A stretch of DNA of 64,000 bases from Bacteroides salyersiae WAL 10018 = DSM 18765 = JCM 12988 (GTDB lineage: Bacteria; Bacteroidota; Bacteroidia; Bacteroidales; Bacteroidaceae). The notes under the pieces are model-generated. The model did no database searches, was not told where the DNA came from, and saw only the letters and a list, made by a program, of their open reading frames with translations. How positions within the stretch are numbered: position 1 is the first letter of the stretch; the number at the start of each line of letters is the position of its first letter. Shown in pieces: positions 36,584 through 46,295 of this stretch. The position numbers and the translations under genes are program-made. The stretch spans positions 1,362,693 through 1,426,692 of the forward strand of contig NZ_KB905466.1 of NCBI RefSeq assembly GCF_000381365.1. Direction: 5' to 3'.

Positions 36584-38023
36584 TTACAGCAAAGGTGCCA
36601 GCAGCCTTACCACCGATTCCATTGCTTTCTGAGGCCAAGGACGTTTTATCCAGTTTTTAAGGAACACTTGTGTACATTCCCTCTGATCGAGCATAAATAT
36701 CTCTTTCATCTGTAAAGCAGTCACCATATCATACATAAAAGCATTTACCTCAAAATTATGTTCAAAGCTACGGAAATCCACATTGGTAGATCCGACTGTA
36801 GAAAGCATATCGTCCGAAACCATCAGCTTGGAGTGTAAAAAGCCTTTCTTATAAAAATAAACCTTCACACCCGCCCGGAGCACGTCTGCCAAATAAGAAC
36901 GGGAACCCAAATGAGTAATCCGGTTGTCGGCACGTTCCGGCAACATCAGGCGGACATCCACTCCGGACAATGCCGCAGCCTGCATCGCCGCCAATACCTG
37001 CTCTGTCGGCAAAAAATAGGGAGTCTGTATATAAAAATACCTTTGGGCACCGGAGATAGCCATCGTCAACCCCTGCATAATTTCTTTCCAAGGACCTATC
37101 GGCTCGCCCGTCACAATCTGCACCAATGAATCACCATACGAATCGATCTTCGGGAAATAACGTGAAGAGGTGATCAACGTACGGTCTACAAAATACCAGT
37201 CAAGCAAAAAAGCACTTTGCAAACCGTGTACGGCTTTTCCCTGAAGCATTATATGTGTATCACGCCAGATTCCCCAAGAAAATCCCCGCATATAACGTTC
37301 GGCCAGATTCATACCGCCTACAAATCCCACAAGCCCGTCGATAACGACAATCTTACGGTGATTCCGATAATTTACTTTACTCGTAAACAACGGGAAACGT
37401 ACTTTCAAAAAGCTACGCACCTCAATACCGGCTCCCCTCATATCTTCAAAGAAAGCACTCGGCACGTGCCAACATCCTACATCGTCGTAGATAACCCGCA
37501 CTTCAACTCCGGCACGCGCTTTCCCGATCAAAACATCGCGCACTAACCGTCCTACGGCATCATCCTCGAAAATATAGAATTCCATATGAATATGCTTTTC
37601 CGCCTTCTGCAGTTCCCTCAGAAGAGCTTGCAACATAGAATATCCGGAGGTATAGGTGTCCACCCTGTTCCCTTCAAACGGCAAAGCCTGATTGGTATGC
37701 TGAAACAACTTAATAAGTCGCTCATAGGCTTCCGGCAAAACAGAAGAACCCTGAGCCAGATATTCCGCCATTGGCTTCTTCAATAGCCGTCCATAACTTT
37801 TTTTCCCAATGATCCGTTCACGACGCTGGCTACGTCCGAAAAAGAAATAAAACACCAGTCCTACGATAGGGAGAAACATCAATACCAGAATCCAGGCCAT
37901 CGTCTTCACCGGGTTACGATTATCGAGAATCACAACGACAATCGTACCGATAATGGCTCCGAAATAAATGATATCGAAAGCTACTGTTGCTATTTGACTA
38001 AATATGATATTCCAATCAATCAT
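36584..38023 (-). CDS. cls: Cardiolipin synthase (phospholipase D type)
   Basis: The enzyme condenses two phosphatidylglycerols into cardiolipin at the inner membrane. Two N-terminal membrane segments precede an R-S-Q-R-R-E-R stretch. Two complete HKD motifs are present, H-R-K-I-V-V-I-D and H-S-K-L-M-V-S-D, each followed by the usual Gly/Ser/Asn residues (G-F-V-G-G-M-N and G-S-T-N). I prefer ATG 38023 (M-I-D-W-N); an in-frame ATG at 38053 would add 10 residues. It reads toward rsmD. Confidence 0.94.
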   Translation of the reverse strand: MIDWNIIFSQIATVAFDIIYFGAIIGTIVVVILDNRNPVKTMAWILVLMFLPIVGLVFYFFFGRSQRRERIIGKKSYGRLLKKPMAEYLAQGSSVLPEAYERLIKLFQHTNQALPFEGNRVDTYTSGYSMLQALLRELQKAEKHIHMEFYIFEDDAVGRLVRDVLIGKARAGVEVRVIYDDVGCWHVPSAFFEDMRGAGIEVRSFLKVRFPLFTSKVNYRNHRKIVVIDGLVGFVGGMNLAERYMRGFSWGIWRDTHIMLQGKAVHGLQSAFLLDWYFVDRTLITSSRYFPKIDSYGDSLVQIVTGEPIGPWKEIMQGLTMAISGAQRYFYIQTPYFLPTEQVLAAMQAAALSGVDVRLMLPERADNRITHLGSRSYLADVLRAGVKVYFYKKGFLHSKLMVSDDMLSTVGSTNVDFRSFEHNFEVNAFMYDMVTALQMKEIFMLDQRECTQVFLKNWIKRPWPQKAMESVVRLLAPLL

Positions 38024-38146
38024 AATAGCAAATGTAGATAAAAGGATCGGCATATCAAAGCATCTTTTTCATTAATGATTATATATAAAAAACATCCGGA
38101 TGTATTGCAAACACAAAATCAATTTTAATACAACGGAAAAACGATA

Positions 38147-38194
38147 AGAGAAAAGGTTCACAACTATAACTTACAAGTCATGAACCTCTTTTCT
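38147..38194 (-). terminator. Probable terminator of the barrel-protein gene
   Basis: GGTTCA and TGAACC with flanking A/T pairing form an imperfect stem with a 20-nt loop just past the stop at 38210. The T tract on the minus strand is interrupted. Confidence 0.45.
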
Positions 38195-38209
38195 TTTTAT
38201 GCGTAAAGT

Positions 38210-41023
38210 TTAGAAACGTAGTCTTCCGCCACCGTGGCCGCCGGGACCTCTACCACCGCCGGGGCCCATACCCGGACCGCGACGTCCGGGAGCTTTCCCC
38301 CCCAACGTATTGAAACGATATACAAAGTGCACCATGAAATAACTGCCCAATGTATTATACTCCGTATCGCTCATCTGCGTTTCACTGATAGAACGACTCA
38401 GGTTGGTCTGCTGTTTGAGGATATCATAAATCTTGAAGCGAAGAGTCGCTGCATTGTTTTTAAGGAAATTCTTGGATATCTGTGCATTCCAAATAAGCTC
38501 GTTATCATTGAAGCCACCTGTATATCCACTTTTAAAACGACAATTTATATCAGTCGAGAGATACATCTGCCAAGGAAGATTAACATTCGTATTACCACCC
38601 ACGTAATAATCGAAAGTCTCACGATTACTATTCTCCTGTTTGCTGTTACGTACCAGATTATAATTTACCGATCCATTGAGAGACACATCAAAAGCATCGC
38701 AACGATAATTACCTGTCAGACGTTCACCCACAGCAAAATTATGAGTCGTACTTAACTCCTGGTTACTTTTATCCTTACCAACCGTAGTATAACTCACAGC
38801 ATCACTATAGCGGACATTGGCATTGGAAGACATCGTAAATTTCTTATTTTTAAACGGAGTATTGAACGAGAAATATCCACGGGCATTCCAATTACCATTC
38901 ACATTTTCTTTCCTGTACGTACGTGCACCCGTCTGCGGATCATAAGTCATCTTATTGGCAACAGAATTCAACGTATTCGAATAATACAAATTTAATGAAT
39001 AGCTACGCATACTTTCAGGAGTGAACTTATTGTAATACAGAGAGAAAGTATTATTGAACGAAGGTTTCAAATTGGGATTACCATATTTCAAACTCATCGG
39101 ATCGGTAATATCGATTACTTCCTGCAAATCTTCAATGTTCGGAGTACTGCTACGTCCACGATAACGGAACATTAATACATGCTGTTTATTAAACATATAG
39201 CGGAACATAACAGACGGCGCCCAATTCAACACATTTTGCTGAGGTAAATGACGATCGGAATTAGGACCGATTGTCGTTTCACTCAACGAAGATTGTGGGG
39301 TTAAGCTTACCCCCGCACTATACATCATTTTAGGATGGATACCCCGGATTGAAAGATCGGCTGTATGCGTATCATAGAAGTTTTCCACTTTCGTACTCAA
39401 TTCATTATCATACCCCCGCTCAAAATATTCGGGATATGGATACTTATTTATACTATCATAAACCAAAGACTGAGCCAATTGTTTCCGGTGCGCAAATTCA
39501 TAACGCAACTGAACGAAATGGTTCTTAAATACCGGCTCTGTATAAGAAGCCGACACGCTCCAATTCCGGCTGTCGCTCGTCCGGTTCGTATAGCGTGCTA
39601 TATCCGAAATACTGTCTAACTCAAAAAACTCTGTACTGGATTCCGAATAACTGTCCGTCTCACTGTCACTATATCCGAAACGTGCTCCCACATGTATGTT
39701 ACGTCCTTTATTGTTCAAGCGGCGAAACATCATCAGATTTCCATTAAGCGAATAATTATTACTGTTGGAAGAAGAGGAAGATATCTTGGCATTTACCGGA
39801 TCGTGGGTGTTATTCCAGGTATCCGATCCGGAAGCATTTTCCGAGTCTGTTTTCGAATAACTGCCACTGGGGCGAAAAATAATCGTAGTAAGTGTATCCG
39901 GCCGCCACTCCAAGCGAAAATCCACACGCAAGTCGTGCCGTTTACGACGTGACGTATTTTCACTGGCACCAAACGAAGACTGTTCTCCCAAAAATGTCTC
40001 CGTTGAACTCTTCCGACGGGCGTCATTATCAGAATAACCATATTGAACGTTACCTCCTACTTGTACCTTTTTCGTGTCTTTTGCAAAGTTAACACCTAAA
40101 GAACGCGCCGTAGTAATACCCGAACCGGCATTACCTTCACCAAGCCCCTGACCGGCATCGCCAAATTCAGAGAATCCCTTATTATTTGTATTATTAGCAG
40201 CACCAATAATCGAAATACTGGCATCATCCTTAAACCGGCTGACCATCGCACCTGCTTCATAACGTTCATCACTACCGTAACCGGCAATAAGATTTCCAAT
40301 CCATCCTTTCTTCATCCCCTTCTTTACAGTAAGGTCGAGCACGGCTTCTTCTTCACCATCATCAATGCCTGTAATACGGGCCATATCACTCTTCTTATCA
40401 TAGGCTTTTACCTTTTCAACCATATTAGCCGGTAAATTCTTCATTGAGACACTGGGATCATCAGAGAAAAATTCCTTACCATCCACCATGATCTTTTTTA
40501 TCTCCTTACCATTCAGAGTGATCTTCCCGTCTTTATCCACTTCTGCTCCGGGTATTTTTTTTACCAATTCCTCCAACATGGCCCCTTCGGCCACCCGATA
40601 AGCAGAAGCATTGTACTCTGTAGTATCCGCCTTTACCGTTACAGGAGGTGCCTCAGCCGTAATGACCGCTTCACTCAACATCACAGCATCGGACTGCAAT
40701 TCAATGGTACCCACATTTTTTGCAGGAGCTTTTTCCGACAATTGGAGAGGAATATTCTGAGTAATAAATCCGATATAAGAAATCTTCAACACATACTTTC
40801 CGGCTTTCACCTTAGGCAGTGTAAATGCACCTTGTTTCTGTGTAGTGATACCGGCTGCCTGGGTGCTGTCCGGCAATGCTAACAATTGAACCGTTGCCAT
40901 CTCGACAGGTTCCTTCGTGTCTTCTTCAACCACTCGTCCGGAGACGGTGATCACTTTGTTTTGTGCAAATGCAGAGAGGGTACATAGTAACAACAGTACC
41001 ATCCAGATCGATAATTTTTTCAT
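38210..41023 (-). CDS. Outer-membrane beta-barrel protein with N-terminal CarboxypepD-reg domain
   Basis: About 937 residues from ATG 41023; the frame extends 14 codons upstream but the signal peptide starts here (ends at S-A-F-A-Q). After it come a carboxypeptidase-regulatory-like domain (V-S-G-R-V-V-E-E-D-T-K-E-P), a plug-like domain (L-E-E-L-V-K-K-I-P-G-A-E-V-D), and a barrel of the OMP_b-brl_3 type. There is no SusD partner and no clear TonB box. The family is common in Bacteroidetes and its cargo is unknown. The C-terminus is odd: a Gly/Pro/Arg-rich tail of about 28 residues ending in R-L-R-F. Confidence 0.85.
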   Translation of the reverse strand: MKKLSIWMVLLLLCTLSAFAQNKVITVSGRVVEEDTKEPVEMATVQLLALPDSTQAAGITTQKQGAFTLPKVKAGKYVLKISYIGFITQNIPLQLSEKAPAKNVGTIELQSDAVMLSEAVITAEAPPVTVKADTTEYNASAYRVAEGAMLEELVKKIPGAEVDKDGKITLNGKEIKKIMVDGKEFFSDDPSVSMKNLPANMVEKVKAYDKKSDMARITGIDDGEEEAVLDLTVKKGMKKGWIGNLIAGYGSDERYEAGAMVSRFKDDASISIIGAANNTNNKGFSEFGDAGQGLGEGNAGSGITTARSLGVNFAKDTKKVQVGGNVQYGYSDNDARRKSSTETFLGEQSSFGASENTSRRKRHDLRVDFRLEWRPDTLTTIIFRPSGSYSKTDSENASGSDTWNNTHDPVNAKISSSSSNSNNYSLNGNLMMFRRLNNKGRNIHVGARFGYSDSETDSYSESSTEFFELDSISDIARYTNRTSDSRNWSVSASYTEPVFKNHFVQLRYEFAHRKQLAQSLVYDSINKYPYPEYFERGYDNELSTKVENFYDTHTADLSIRGIHPKMMYSAGVSLTPQSSLSETTIGPNSDRHLPQQNVLNWAPSVMFRYMFNKQHVLMFRYRGRSSTPNIEDLQEVIDITDPMSLKYGNPNLKPSFNNTFSLYYNKFTPESMRSYSLNLYYSNTLNSVANKMTYDPQTGARTYRKENVNGNWNARGYFSFNTPFKNKKFTMSSNANVRYSDAVSYTTVGKDKSNQELSTTHNFAVGERLTGNYRCDAFDVSLNGSVNYNLVRNSKQENSNRETFDYYVGGNTNVNLPWQMYLSTDINCRFKSGYTGGFNDNELIWNAQISKNFLKNNAATLRFKIYDILKQQTNLSRSISETQMSDTEYNTLGSYFMVHFVYRFNTLGGKAPGRRGPGMGPGGGRGPGGHGGGRLRF

Positions 41024-41097
41024 TAGTCTATGCGTTTGTAGTAGTGACAATTGTTTTTTTGACACTTGTCAACGCAAAAGGTTTAATGAGGTTACAA

Positions 41098-41502
41098 TTA
41101 TCTTTTAAATATTTTATCCACCATCGCCTTTTTCATCCCGAATTCAAGACAAAGGACGTTAATAACAAGGAAAGTCAAGAAAGAAGAGGTATCCACCGTC
41201 ACCAAATCTCCCGTAGCCACCCGATAGAGCATTCCGCCAAAGACAAACAGCACAGTGAGAAAAATGGCATTACGCGTGGCCAGATTACGTATCTGTTCGG
41301 TCTCCCGGCTCTCGTTCTTTGAGAAAGCAAAAAGGATCATAAGCGCGCCTACAATCATCAGAAGCTTGGTACATTCTTTATAAAACAGTAAATTGGTATC
41401 GGTTACCTTTCCCATCATCACAAGAATAAAAGGGAGAAAAAGAGCCACGATCAGAATTACATATCCCAAAGGGCGACAGTATACAGGTAGTAATGCTTTC
41501 AT
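41098..41502 (-). CDS. Small four-helix membrane protein, unknown function
   Basis: A 134-residue protein with four hydrophobic stretches (about residues 12-32, 46-62, 78-96 and 107-123) and a basic C-terminus, K-K-A-M-V-D-K-I-F-K-R. I do not recognise a named family. It lies upstream of the barrel-protein gene (75-base gap) and may share its transcript. A good -7 box precedes it, divergent from aroB. Confidence 0.7.
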   Translation of the reverse strand: MKALLPVYCRPLGYVILIVALFLPFILVMMGKVTDTNLLFYKECTKLLMIVGALMILFAFSKNESRETEQIRNLATRNAIFLTVLFVFGGMLYRVATGDLVTVDTSSFLTFLVINVLCLEFGMKKAMVDKIFKR

Positions 41503-41523
41503 TGATTTGATGTTTTAATGAGA

Positions 41524-41560
41524 CAAAAGTAAGCAAAAAAAAGTTTTTTATATACTTTTG
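41524..41560. promoter_or_regulatory. Divergent -7 boxes for aroB and the membrane protein
   Basis: TACTTTTG on the plus strand at 41553-41560 (aroB) and on the minus strand at 41524-41531. The boxes are identical octamers about 20 bp apart. The -33 elements are not clear. Confidence 0.55.
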
Positions 41561-41583
41561 TAGCATAAAAAGCAAATCGAATT

Positions 41584-42645
41584 ATGAGCAAGCAAGAAGT
41601 TATCCTGTGCGAGAGCCTGGAAGTCAGCCTCGGCCGTGCCATTGAAAAATGCCCGCACGACCGTCTGTTTATCCTGACCGATGAACATACCCATCGCCTG
41701 TGTATGCCTCAGATGAGGGAAGTTTCTTTTCTGAAAGACGCCATCGAAATAACCATCGGGGCAGGCGATGTACACAAAACATTGGAAATACTGGCTTCCG
41801 TATGGCAGGTTTTAAGCGATAAAGGCGCAAGCCGCCATTCGCTTCTGGTAAATCTGGGCGGAGGTATGGTGACGGATTTGGGAGGTTTTGCAGCCGCGAC
41901 TTTCAAAAGAGGTTTCGCTTATATCAATGTTCCCACTACTTTGCTCGCCATGGTAGATGCATCAGTAGGAGGAAAAACCGGAATTAATTTCAACGGTTTG
42001 AAAAACGAAGTCGGTGTATTTGCCCCGGCGGACAGTGTATTGATTGAAACAGAATTTCTACGCAGTCTGGATGCCCAGAACTTTTTCTCGGGATATGCCG
42101 AGATGCTGAAACACGGGCTCATCAGTAATGAGACTCACTGGGCGGAACTTCTTAATTTCAATACCGATCTCATTGATTATAAGTATCTGAAGAAACTGGT
42201 AGGAGAATCTGTACAAGTGAAGGAAAATATCGTAGAGCAAGACCCTTTCGAACACGGCATCCGTAAAGCCCTGAATCTGGGGCATACCGTAGGACATGCA
42301 TTCGAAAGTCTGGCACTGGCAGAAAACCGTCCGGTACTTCACGGATATGCAGTGGCATGGGGAATTGTTTGCGAACTATACCTATCGCATCTCAAAACAG
42401 GGTTTCCTAAAGAGAAGATGCGGCAGACAATACAATTTATAAAAGAGAATTACGGCAGTTTTACATTTGATTGCAAGCAATATGAACAACTTTATGCTCT
42501 GATGCTGCACGATAAAAAGAATACTGCCGGAGTAATCAACTTCACCTTGCTGAAAGAAATCGGAGATATCAGTATCAATCAAACAGCCGACAAAAATCAG
42601 ATTTTCGGGATGTTTGATTTCTATCGGGAATGTATGGGAATATAA
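41584..42645 (+). CDS. aroB: 3-dehydroquinate synthase
   Basis: AroB turns DAHP into 3-dehydroquinate, step two of the shikimate pathway, using NAD+ and a divalent metal. The 353-residue protein has the NAD-binding G-G-G-M-V-T-D-L-G-G-F-A-A-A-T-F-K-R-G, the T-T-L-L-A-M-V-D-A-S-V-G-G-K-T-G loop, and metal-ligand motifs around L-N-L-G-H-T-V-G-H-A-F-E and V-L-H-G-Y-A-V-A-W-G. The stop lies inside the stem of the terminator it shares with the sensor kinase gene. aroA is 7 kb away. Confidence 0.96.
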   Translation: MSKQEVILCESLEVSLGRAIEKCPHDRLFILTDEHTHRLCMPQMREVSFLKDAIEITIGAGDVHKTLEILASVWQVLSDKGASRHSLLVNLGGGMVTDLGGFAAATFKRGFAYINVPTTLLAMVDASVGGKTGINFNGLKNEVGVFAPADSVLIETEFLRSLDAQNFFSGYAEMLKHGLISNETHWAELLNFNTDLIDYKYLKKLVGESVQVKENIVEQDPFEHGIRKALNLGHTVGHAFESLALAENRPVLHGYAVAWGIVCELYLSHLKTGFPKEKMRQTIQFIKENYGSFTFDCKQYEQLYALMLHDKKNTAGVINFTLLKEIGDISINQTADKNQIFGMFDFYRECMGI

Positions 42646-42671
42646 AGAGGATAGAATCCTCTTTATATTCC
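42637..42671. terminator. Bidirectional terminator overlapping both stop codons
   Basis: A perfect 16-bp stem (42637-42652 with 42656-42671) closes a 3-nt loop AGA. Both the aroB stop (42643-42645) and the kinase stop (42663-42665) lie within the stem. A T run follows on the plus strand. Confidence 0.85.
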
Positions 42672-45377
42672 TTTTACTTCCTGATAAGGTATTGTAAACC
42701 AAAACACAGAGCCCTTGCCTTTATTCGATTCAACACCGATTTCCCCATTCATATACCGGACAATCGTATCACAAATAGATAATCCCAGACCAATGCCTTG
42801 AACAAAGCTGTTCAACTTCACAAAACGTCCGAATATCTTCTGCCGATACTCTTCCGGAACGCCACATCCGGTGTCGGCAACATAGAAGCGGAGCATGCCG
42901 TTATTCAAACGGGAAAAGCCAAAATGAATGCTTCCTTCGGAGGTAAATTTAATAGCATTGGACAGCAGGTTATTCATTACCTGCATCAACCTGTTCCGGT
43001 CTGCATTTACATAGCATTCCATATGCAAATCATCAAACTGTAACGCCAGCTTTTTCTCTTCCGCTTTCGGACGAAACATTCTTTCCAATTCCTGCATCAG
43101 ATCATCCAGATAAACATTCGAATTCACAAATTCCAATGTCCCCGCTTCAATTTTCGAGAGATCAATAATATCATTAATCAATTGGAGCAATAATTGATTA
43201 TTATGTTCGATGATATGTAAATATTCCTTGCGTTCCTTTTCACTTTTGGCAGAATCGAGTACACTGGAAAAACCGACAATGGCATTTAACGGTGTACGTA
43301 TCTCATGACTCATATTGGCTATAAATGCAGATTTAAGCCGGTTAGCCTCTTCTGCTTTTTCCTTGGCGGCAATGAGTTCTTCCTCCATCTTTTTCCTGTC
43401 GGTTATAATCAGTGCAGAACCGATAAGGGTCAATGGCTTGCCCGCATCATCCGTTTCATCAACAGCTGCCCAAACCTCCAGCCAGTCATAATCCGTATAA
43501 GGGACAGTAAGTGCACGAAGTTTTTCGTTCACTTTCTGCTTTTTCCCGTCTCTCAAATCCCGAAAAGCCTCTTTTACCCGTTTTAAATCGTCTTTGTGAA
43601 TTCCCTTTACTATTTCCGATACAGGCATAGCAAAAGAGTCTTCTTTCATTTCCGATGTGGCACCACTCCTAAGTTCTCTGTTACCATCAAACCAAATACA
43701 GTTCTCTACCAGATTCCATCTCCAAGGGGTAATATTTGCAATACCGAGTGCCATAGACAATTTATGATTAATGGTCCGTAATGACTGACGAGTATGAATA
43801 AGCTCGGTAGTATCCACACAGAACACATTAATCACCTCCGGAGTATCGGAGTTCATAACAAGAACGTCATAATCGTGCCCGTTTCTGGCATGCATAGGAA
43901 AAGACACTGTTTTACGTTCCCGCCCTGCTACGTCCATATACTTCTTTAAACAGGCGAAAACTTCGGAACTATTCAGTACACTTCCCCGTTTACCTAAGGC
44001 CTCTTCTTTCTTGCCAAAATGTTTTTCGAAGCTGGGATTAACATCTATAATCAAATAATCATTTACCTTGTCATCCTCTCCTCTTATCAGCCGGCATCTC
44101 AGATAAACAAGAGGCATATCATTAAACAGATCATTATAATTGCTCATTAAATAGATCTGTTTTGCCTGTATCCTACGGATATTACTCAAGAAATGGATGC
44201 GAACCAACAAAAGAATTATTCCGAAAACAATACATAGCAAAACAGCACCCAAAATATACTTGTACTGCTCTATGAAATTTGCAGGTTTATCATAAAAATA
44301 GGTATTCGACGGACAAAGACCAGGCTCCAACCCGGTTCTAAGCAATTCTTCATAATTAAAAACAGGACCGGCATTCACTTTTGTAGTCAGTATCTCAGAA
44401 GCTTTGCTTCCATTCAGAATTTTAATACTGACATCCGCTATTGCCTTACTTATATCTTTCGACAATGAAAAATAGCCACCTACCAATCCCGTTTTCCCAT
44501 TCATATCGCCCAATGTGAATACAGGCTGCATGCCATACTGATTCAACAGTTTATAAGTACGTGCAGACAATAATGACGTATTGGAAGAAGGAATATCAAG
44601 CACTTCCCATGCTGCATACAATACCCCTGTATTTTTATCAGTCCGTTTAAGATAGCTCACTATTTCCTCCATGCTCTTTTGCCCCTCTGTAAAAAAACGT
44701 AATCGCAAATCGGGAAAATACTTCACCACCGCTTCTGCTACCTCCTGCCTGCACTGAGCACTAAACCATCGACGATCCGAGATGAATACCAACTCACTCA
44801 TATCGGGAATCTGCCCATACATCAAATCGATTGTCTCCTTTATATAATAGGGAGCATATACTAAAACCACATTGTGCCCGTTTATGATACTTCGCAATGG
44901 TATCTGTTCTCCACGTGGAATAGCCATTTTTTGGTAATAAACGCTGGTGGGCCCCACATAATTGTTTTCTGTAAACAGAATTACCGGAGTGTCTTTCCAT
45001 CGCCTTTCCAACTCTTCATGAATCAACATCCAAGTATTCCCGCCCATTATAATAACGAGTGCCGGAATTTTATTTTCATATTTGGTAAACAGATTCATTC
45101 GCACTGTATCCATCTGCATTTCGTCATACACCTGTGCCAAATTCAGGTTCTCTGGTGAAATTGCCATACCTTTGTATTCTACCGGCAAACTATGAATCAA
45201 CTCACTGATAATATGATTACACAGTGGCGAAAGGTCTGAGTTTGCATTAACAATAAGAATTCCTCCGTCTTTCAGTTGCAGGTTTGTAGCAAACAAAGGA
45301 CATAAGAAAACCTGCAACAATATAATTCCGCATACTGTCCTCCACCTACGTTTCCAAATCTTTTCTGCTTGTTTCAT
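42663..45377 (-). CDS. Sensor histidine kinase with periplasmic binding-protein-like sensor and PAS domains
   Basis: A 904-residue membrane kinase. A membrane/signal segment at about 14-30 is followed by a large periplasmic part (35-370) resembling ABC substrate-binding proteins, with the two-lobe pattern visible in V-F-I-S-D-R-R-W and F-T-L-G-D-M-N-G. Then come a membrane helix at 376-393, PAS domains at about 413-528 and 545-665, a HisKA box with His691 in N-M-S-H-E-I-R-T-P-L, and an HATPase with N-box N-N-L-L-S-N-A-I-K-F and G boxes D-T-G-C-G-V and G-I-G-L-G-L-S-I. There is no receiver domain, so the partner regulator is elsewhere. The AraC gene lies 15 bases upstream in the same direction. 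Confidence 0.9.
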   Translation of the reverse strand: MKQAEKIWKRRWRTVCGIILLQVFLCPLFATNLQLKDGGILIVNANSDLSPLCNHIISELIHSLPVEYKGMAISPENLNLAQVYDEMQMDTVRMNLFTKYENKIPALVIIMGGNTWMLIHEELERRWKDTPVILFTENNYVGPTSVYYQKMAIPRGEQIPLRSIINGHNVVLVYAPYYIKETIDLMYGQIPDMSELVFISDRRWFSAQCRQEVAEAVVKYFPDLRLRFFTEGQKSMEEIVSYLKRTDKNTGVLYAAWEVLDIPSSNTSLLSARTYKLLNQYGMQPVFTLGDMNGKTGLVGGYFSLSKDISKAIADVSIKILNGSKASEILTTKVNAGPVFNYEELLRTGLEPGLCPSNTYFYDKPANFIEQYKYILGAVLLCIVFGIILLLVRIHFLSNIRRIQAKQIYLMSNYNDLFNDMPLVYLRCRLIRGEDDKVNDYLIIDVNPSFEKHFGKKEEALGKRGSVLNSSEVFACLKKYMDVAGRERKTVSFPMHARNGHDYDVLVMNSDTPEVINVFCVDTTELIHTRQSLRTINHKLSMALGIANITPWRWNLVENCIWFDGNRELRSGATSEMKEDSFAMPVSEIVKGIHKDDLKRVKEAFRDLRDGKKQKVNEKLRALTVPYTDYDWLEVWAAVDETDDAGKPLTLIGSALIITDRKKMEEELIAAKEKAEEANRLKSAFIANMSHEIRTPLNAIVGFSSVLDSAKSEKERKEYLHIIEHNNQLLLQLINDIIDLSKIEAGTLEFVNSNVYLDDLMQELERMFRPKAEEKKLALQFDDLHMECYVNADRNRLMQVMNNLLSNAIKFTSEGSIHFGFSRLNNGMLRFYVADTGCGVPEEYRQKIFGRFVKLNSFVQGIGLGLSICDTIVRYMNGEIGVESNKGKGSVFWFTIPYQEVKGI

Positions 45378-45392
45378 TTGTTTTATTCATTT

Positions 45393-46259
45393 TTATTTCT
45401 GCATTCTATACTCCAAGAGCGACATACCGGTATGTTTCCTGAAGAAACGTCCTAATGAAGACTGATTGGCGAAATTTGTCTTAATAGCAATTTGCTGGAT
45501 ATTCATAGTAGAGTTCTTCAGCAACGCCTTAATTTCCAAAACAATATATTCAGTTATCCAATCTTTAGCCGTTTTACCGCTTACTTCCTTGATAATCATA
45601 GACAGATATTTGGAAGTAATAAACAACTTATCGGCATAAAAAGCTACCTCTCTGTTTTCTTTGTAGTGCTCCATTATCAGTTTAAAAAACTGATCGGCTA
45701 ATTCTTCTTTACGTGCATCCGGCTTATGCCCTCCCATCAACAGAGAATCATTAAGATAAGTATTATACAGATCAAGATAGAAGAATCTCAGCAAATGAAT
45801 CAAAGCTTCTCTCCGGTAAGGCCCCTGTCTCTGCCTTATCCGGTTCGAAATCAGATCAAAATACATATTGAACCCAGCCACTTCACGTTCATTCAAGGAA
45901 AACCAGAAATGACTCCTCATATAAAAAAAATAATGAGGAGAAAAACGATGTACCCCGCTCAAAACATCCTCATAAAAAGAGGATGAAAGAATAAAAGTAA
46001 GCGTTATAAAGTCATCACTAAAATTCGTAAACGACACAAGCTGTCCCGGGAAAAAGACAGCTAATTCATTTTCACATAACAGATGTTCATTATCATATAT
46101 GTTAATATTCGCATTGCCTTTTAAACAGAAAACGATCAGCCCCGTCTGGATATAAGAAGGATAAGTTGTCAAAGGAAGATACTTCAAATTTCTGCAGATT
46201 TTGAATTCATCGCCAAGGACACTGATTTCTAACGATCCTTTTATTTTACTATTTGGCAT
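45393..46259 (-). CDS. AraC-family transcriptional regulator
   Basis: A 288-residue regulator. The N-terminal half looks like a cupin-type ligand domain (N-I-N-I-Y-D-N-E-H-L-L-C-E-N-E-L-A-V-F-F-P-G-Q). The C-terminal 95 residues carry the two AraC helix-turn-helices: Y-A-D-K-L-F-I-T-S-K-Y-L-S-M-I-I-K, and I-Q-Q-I-A-I-K-T-N-F-A-N-Q-S-S-L-G-R-F-F-R-K-H-T-G. It is first in a two-gene operon with the sensor kinase. There is no receiver, so it is not a phosphorelay partner by itself. The target is unknown. Confidence 0.9.
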   Translation of the reverse strand: MPNSKIKGSLEISVLGDEFKICRNLKYLPLTTYPSYIQTGLIVFCLKGNANINIYDNEHLLCENELAVFFPGQLVSFTNFSDDFITLTFILSSSFYEDVLSGVHRFSPHYFFYMRSHFWFSLNEREVAGFNMYFDLISNRIRQRQGPYRREALIHLLRFFYLDLYNTYLNDSLLMGGHKPDARKEELADQFFKLIMEHYKENREVAFYADKLFITSKYLSMIIKEVSGKTAKDWITEYIVLEIKALLKNSTMNIQQIAIKTNFANQSSLGRFFRKHTGMSLLEYRMQK

Positions 46260-46287
46260 TCACTAATTTATCTTTAAAATATTTATG

Positions 46288-46295
46288 CAAAAATA
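46288..46295 (-). promoter_or_regulatory. Probable -7 box of the AraC-kinase operon
   Basis: TATTTTTG on the minus strand, with TTTG at 46318-46321 about 22 bp upstream, slightly longer than usual. The remaining AT-rich gap 46322-46560 shows no ORF and no other clear signal. Confidence 0.45.

Noticed and set aside
44896..44915. A parS-like sequence with a CCACGTGG core inside the kinase gene
   Set aside because: Only about 12 of 16 positions agree with TGTTCCACGTGGAACA, it is inside a coding region 40 kb from parAB, and such cores occur by chance.
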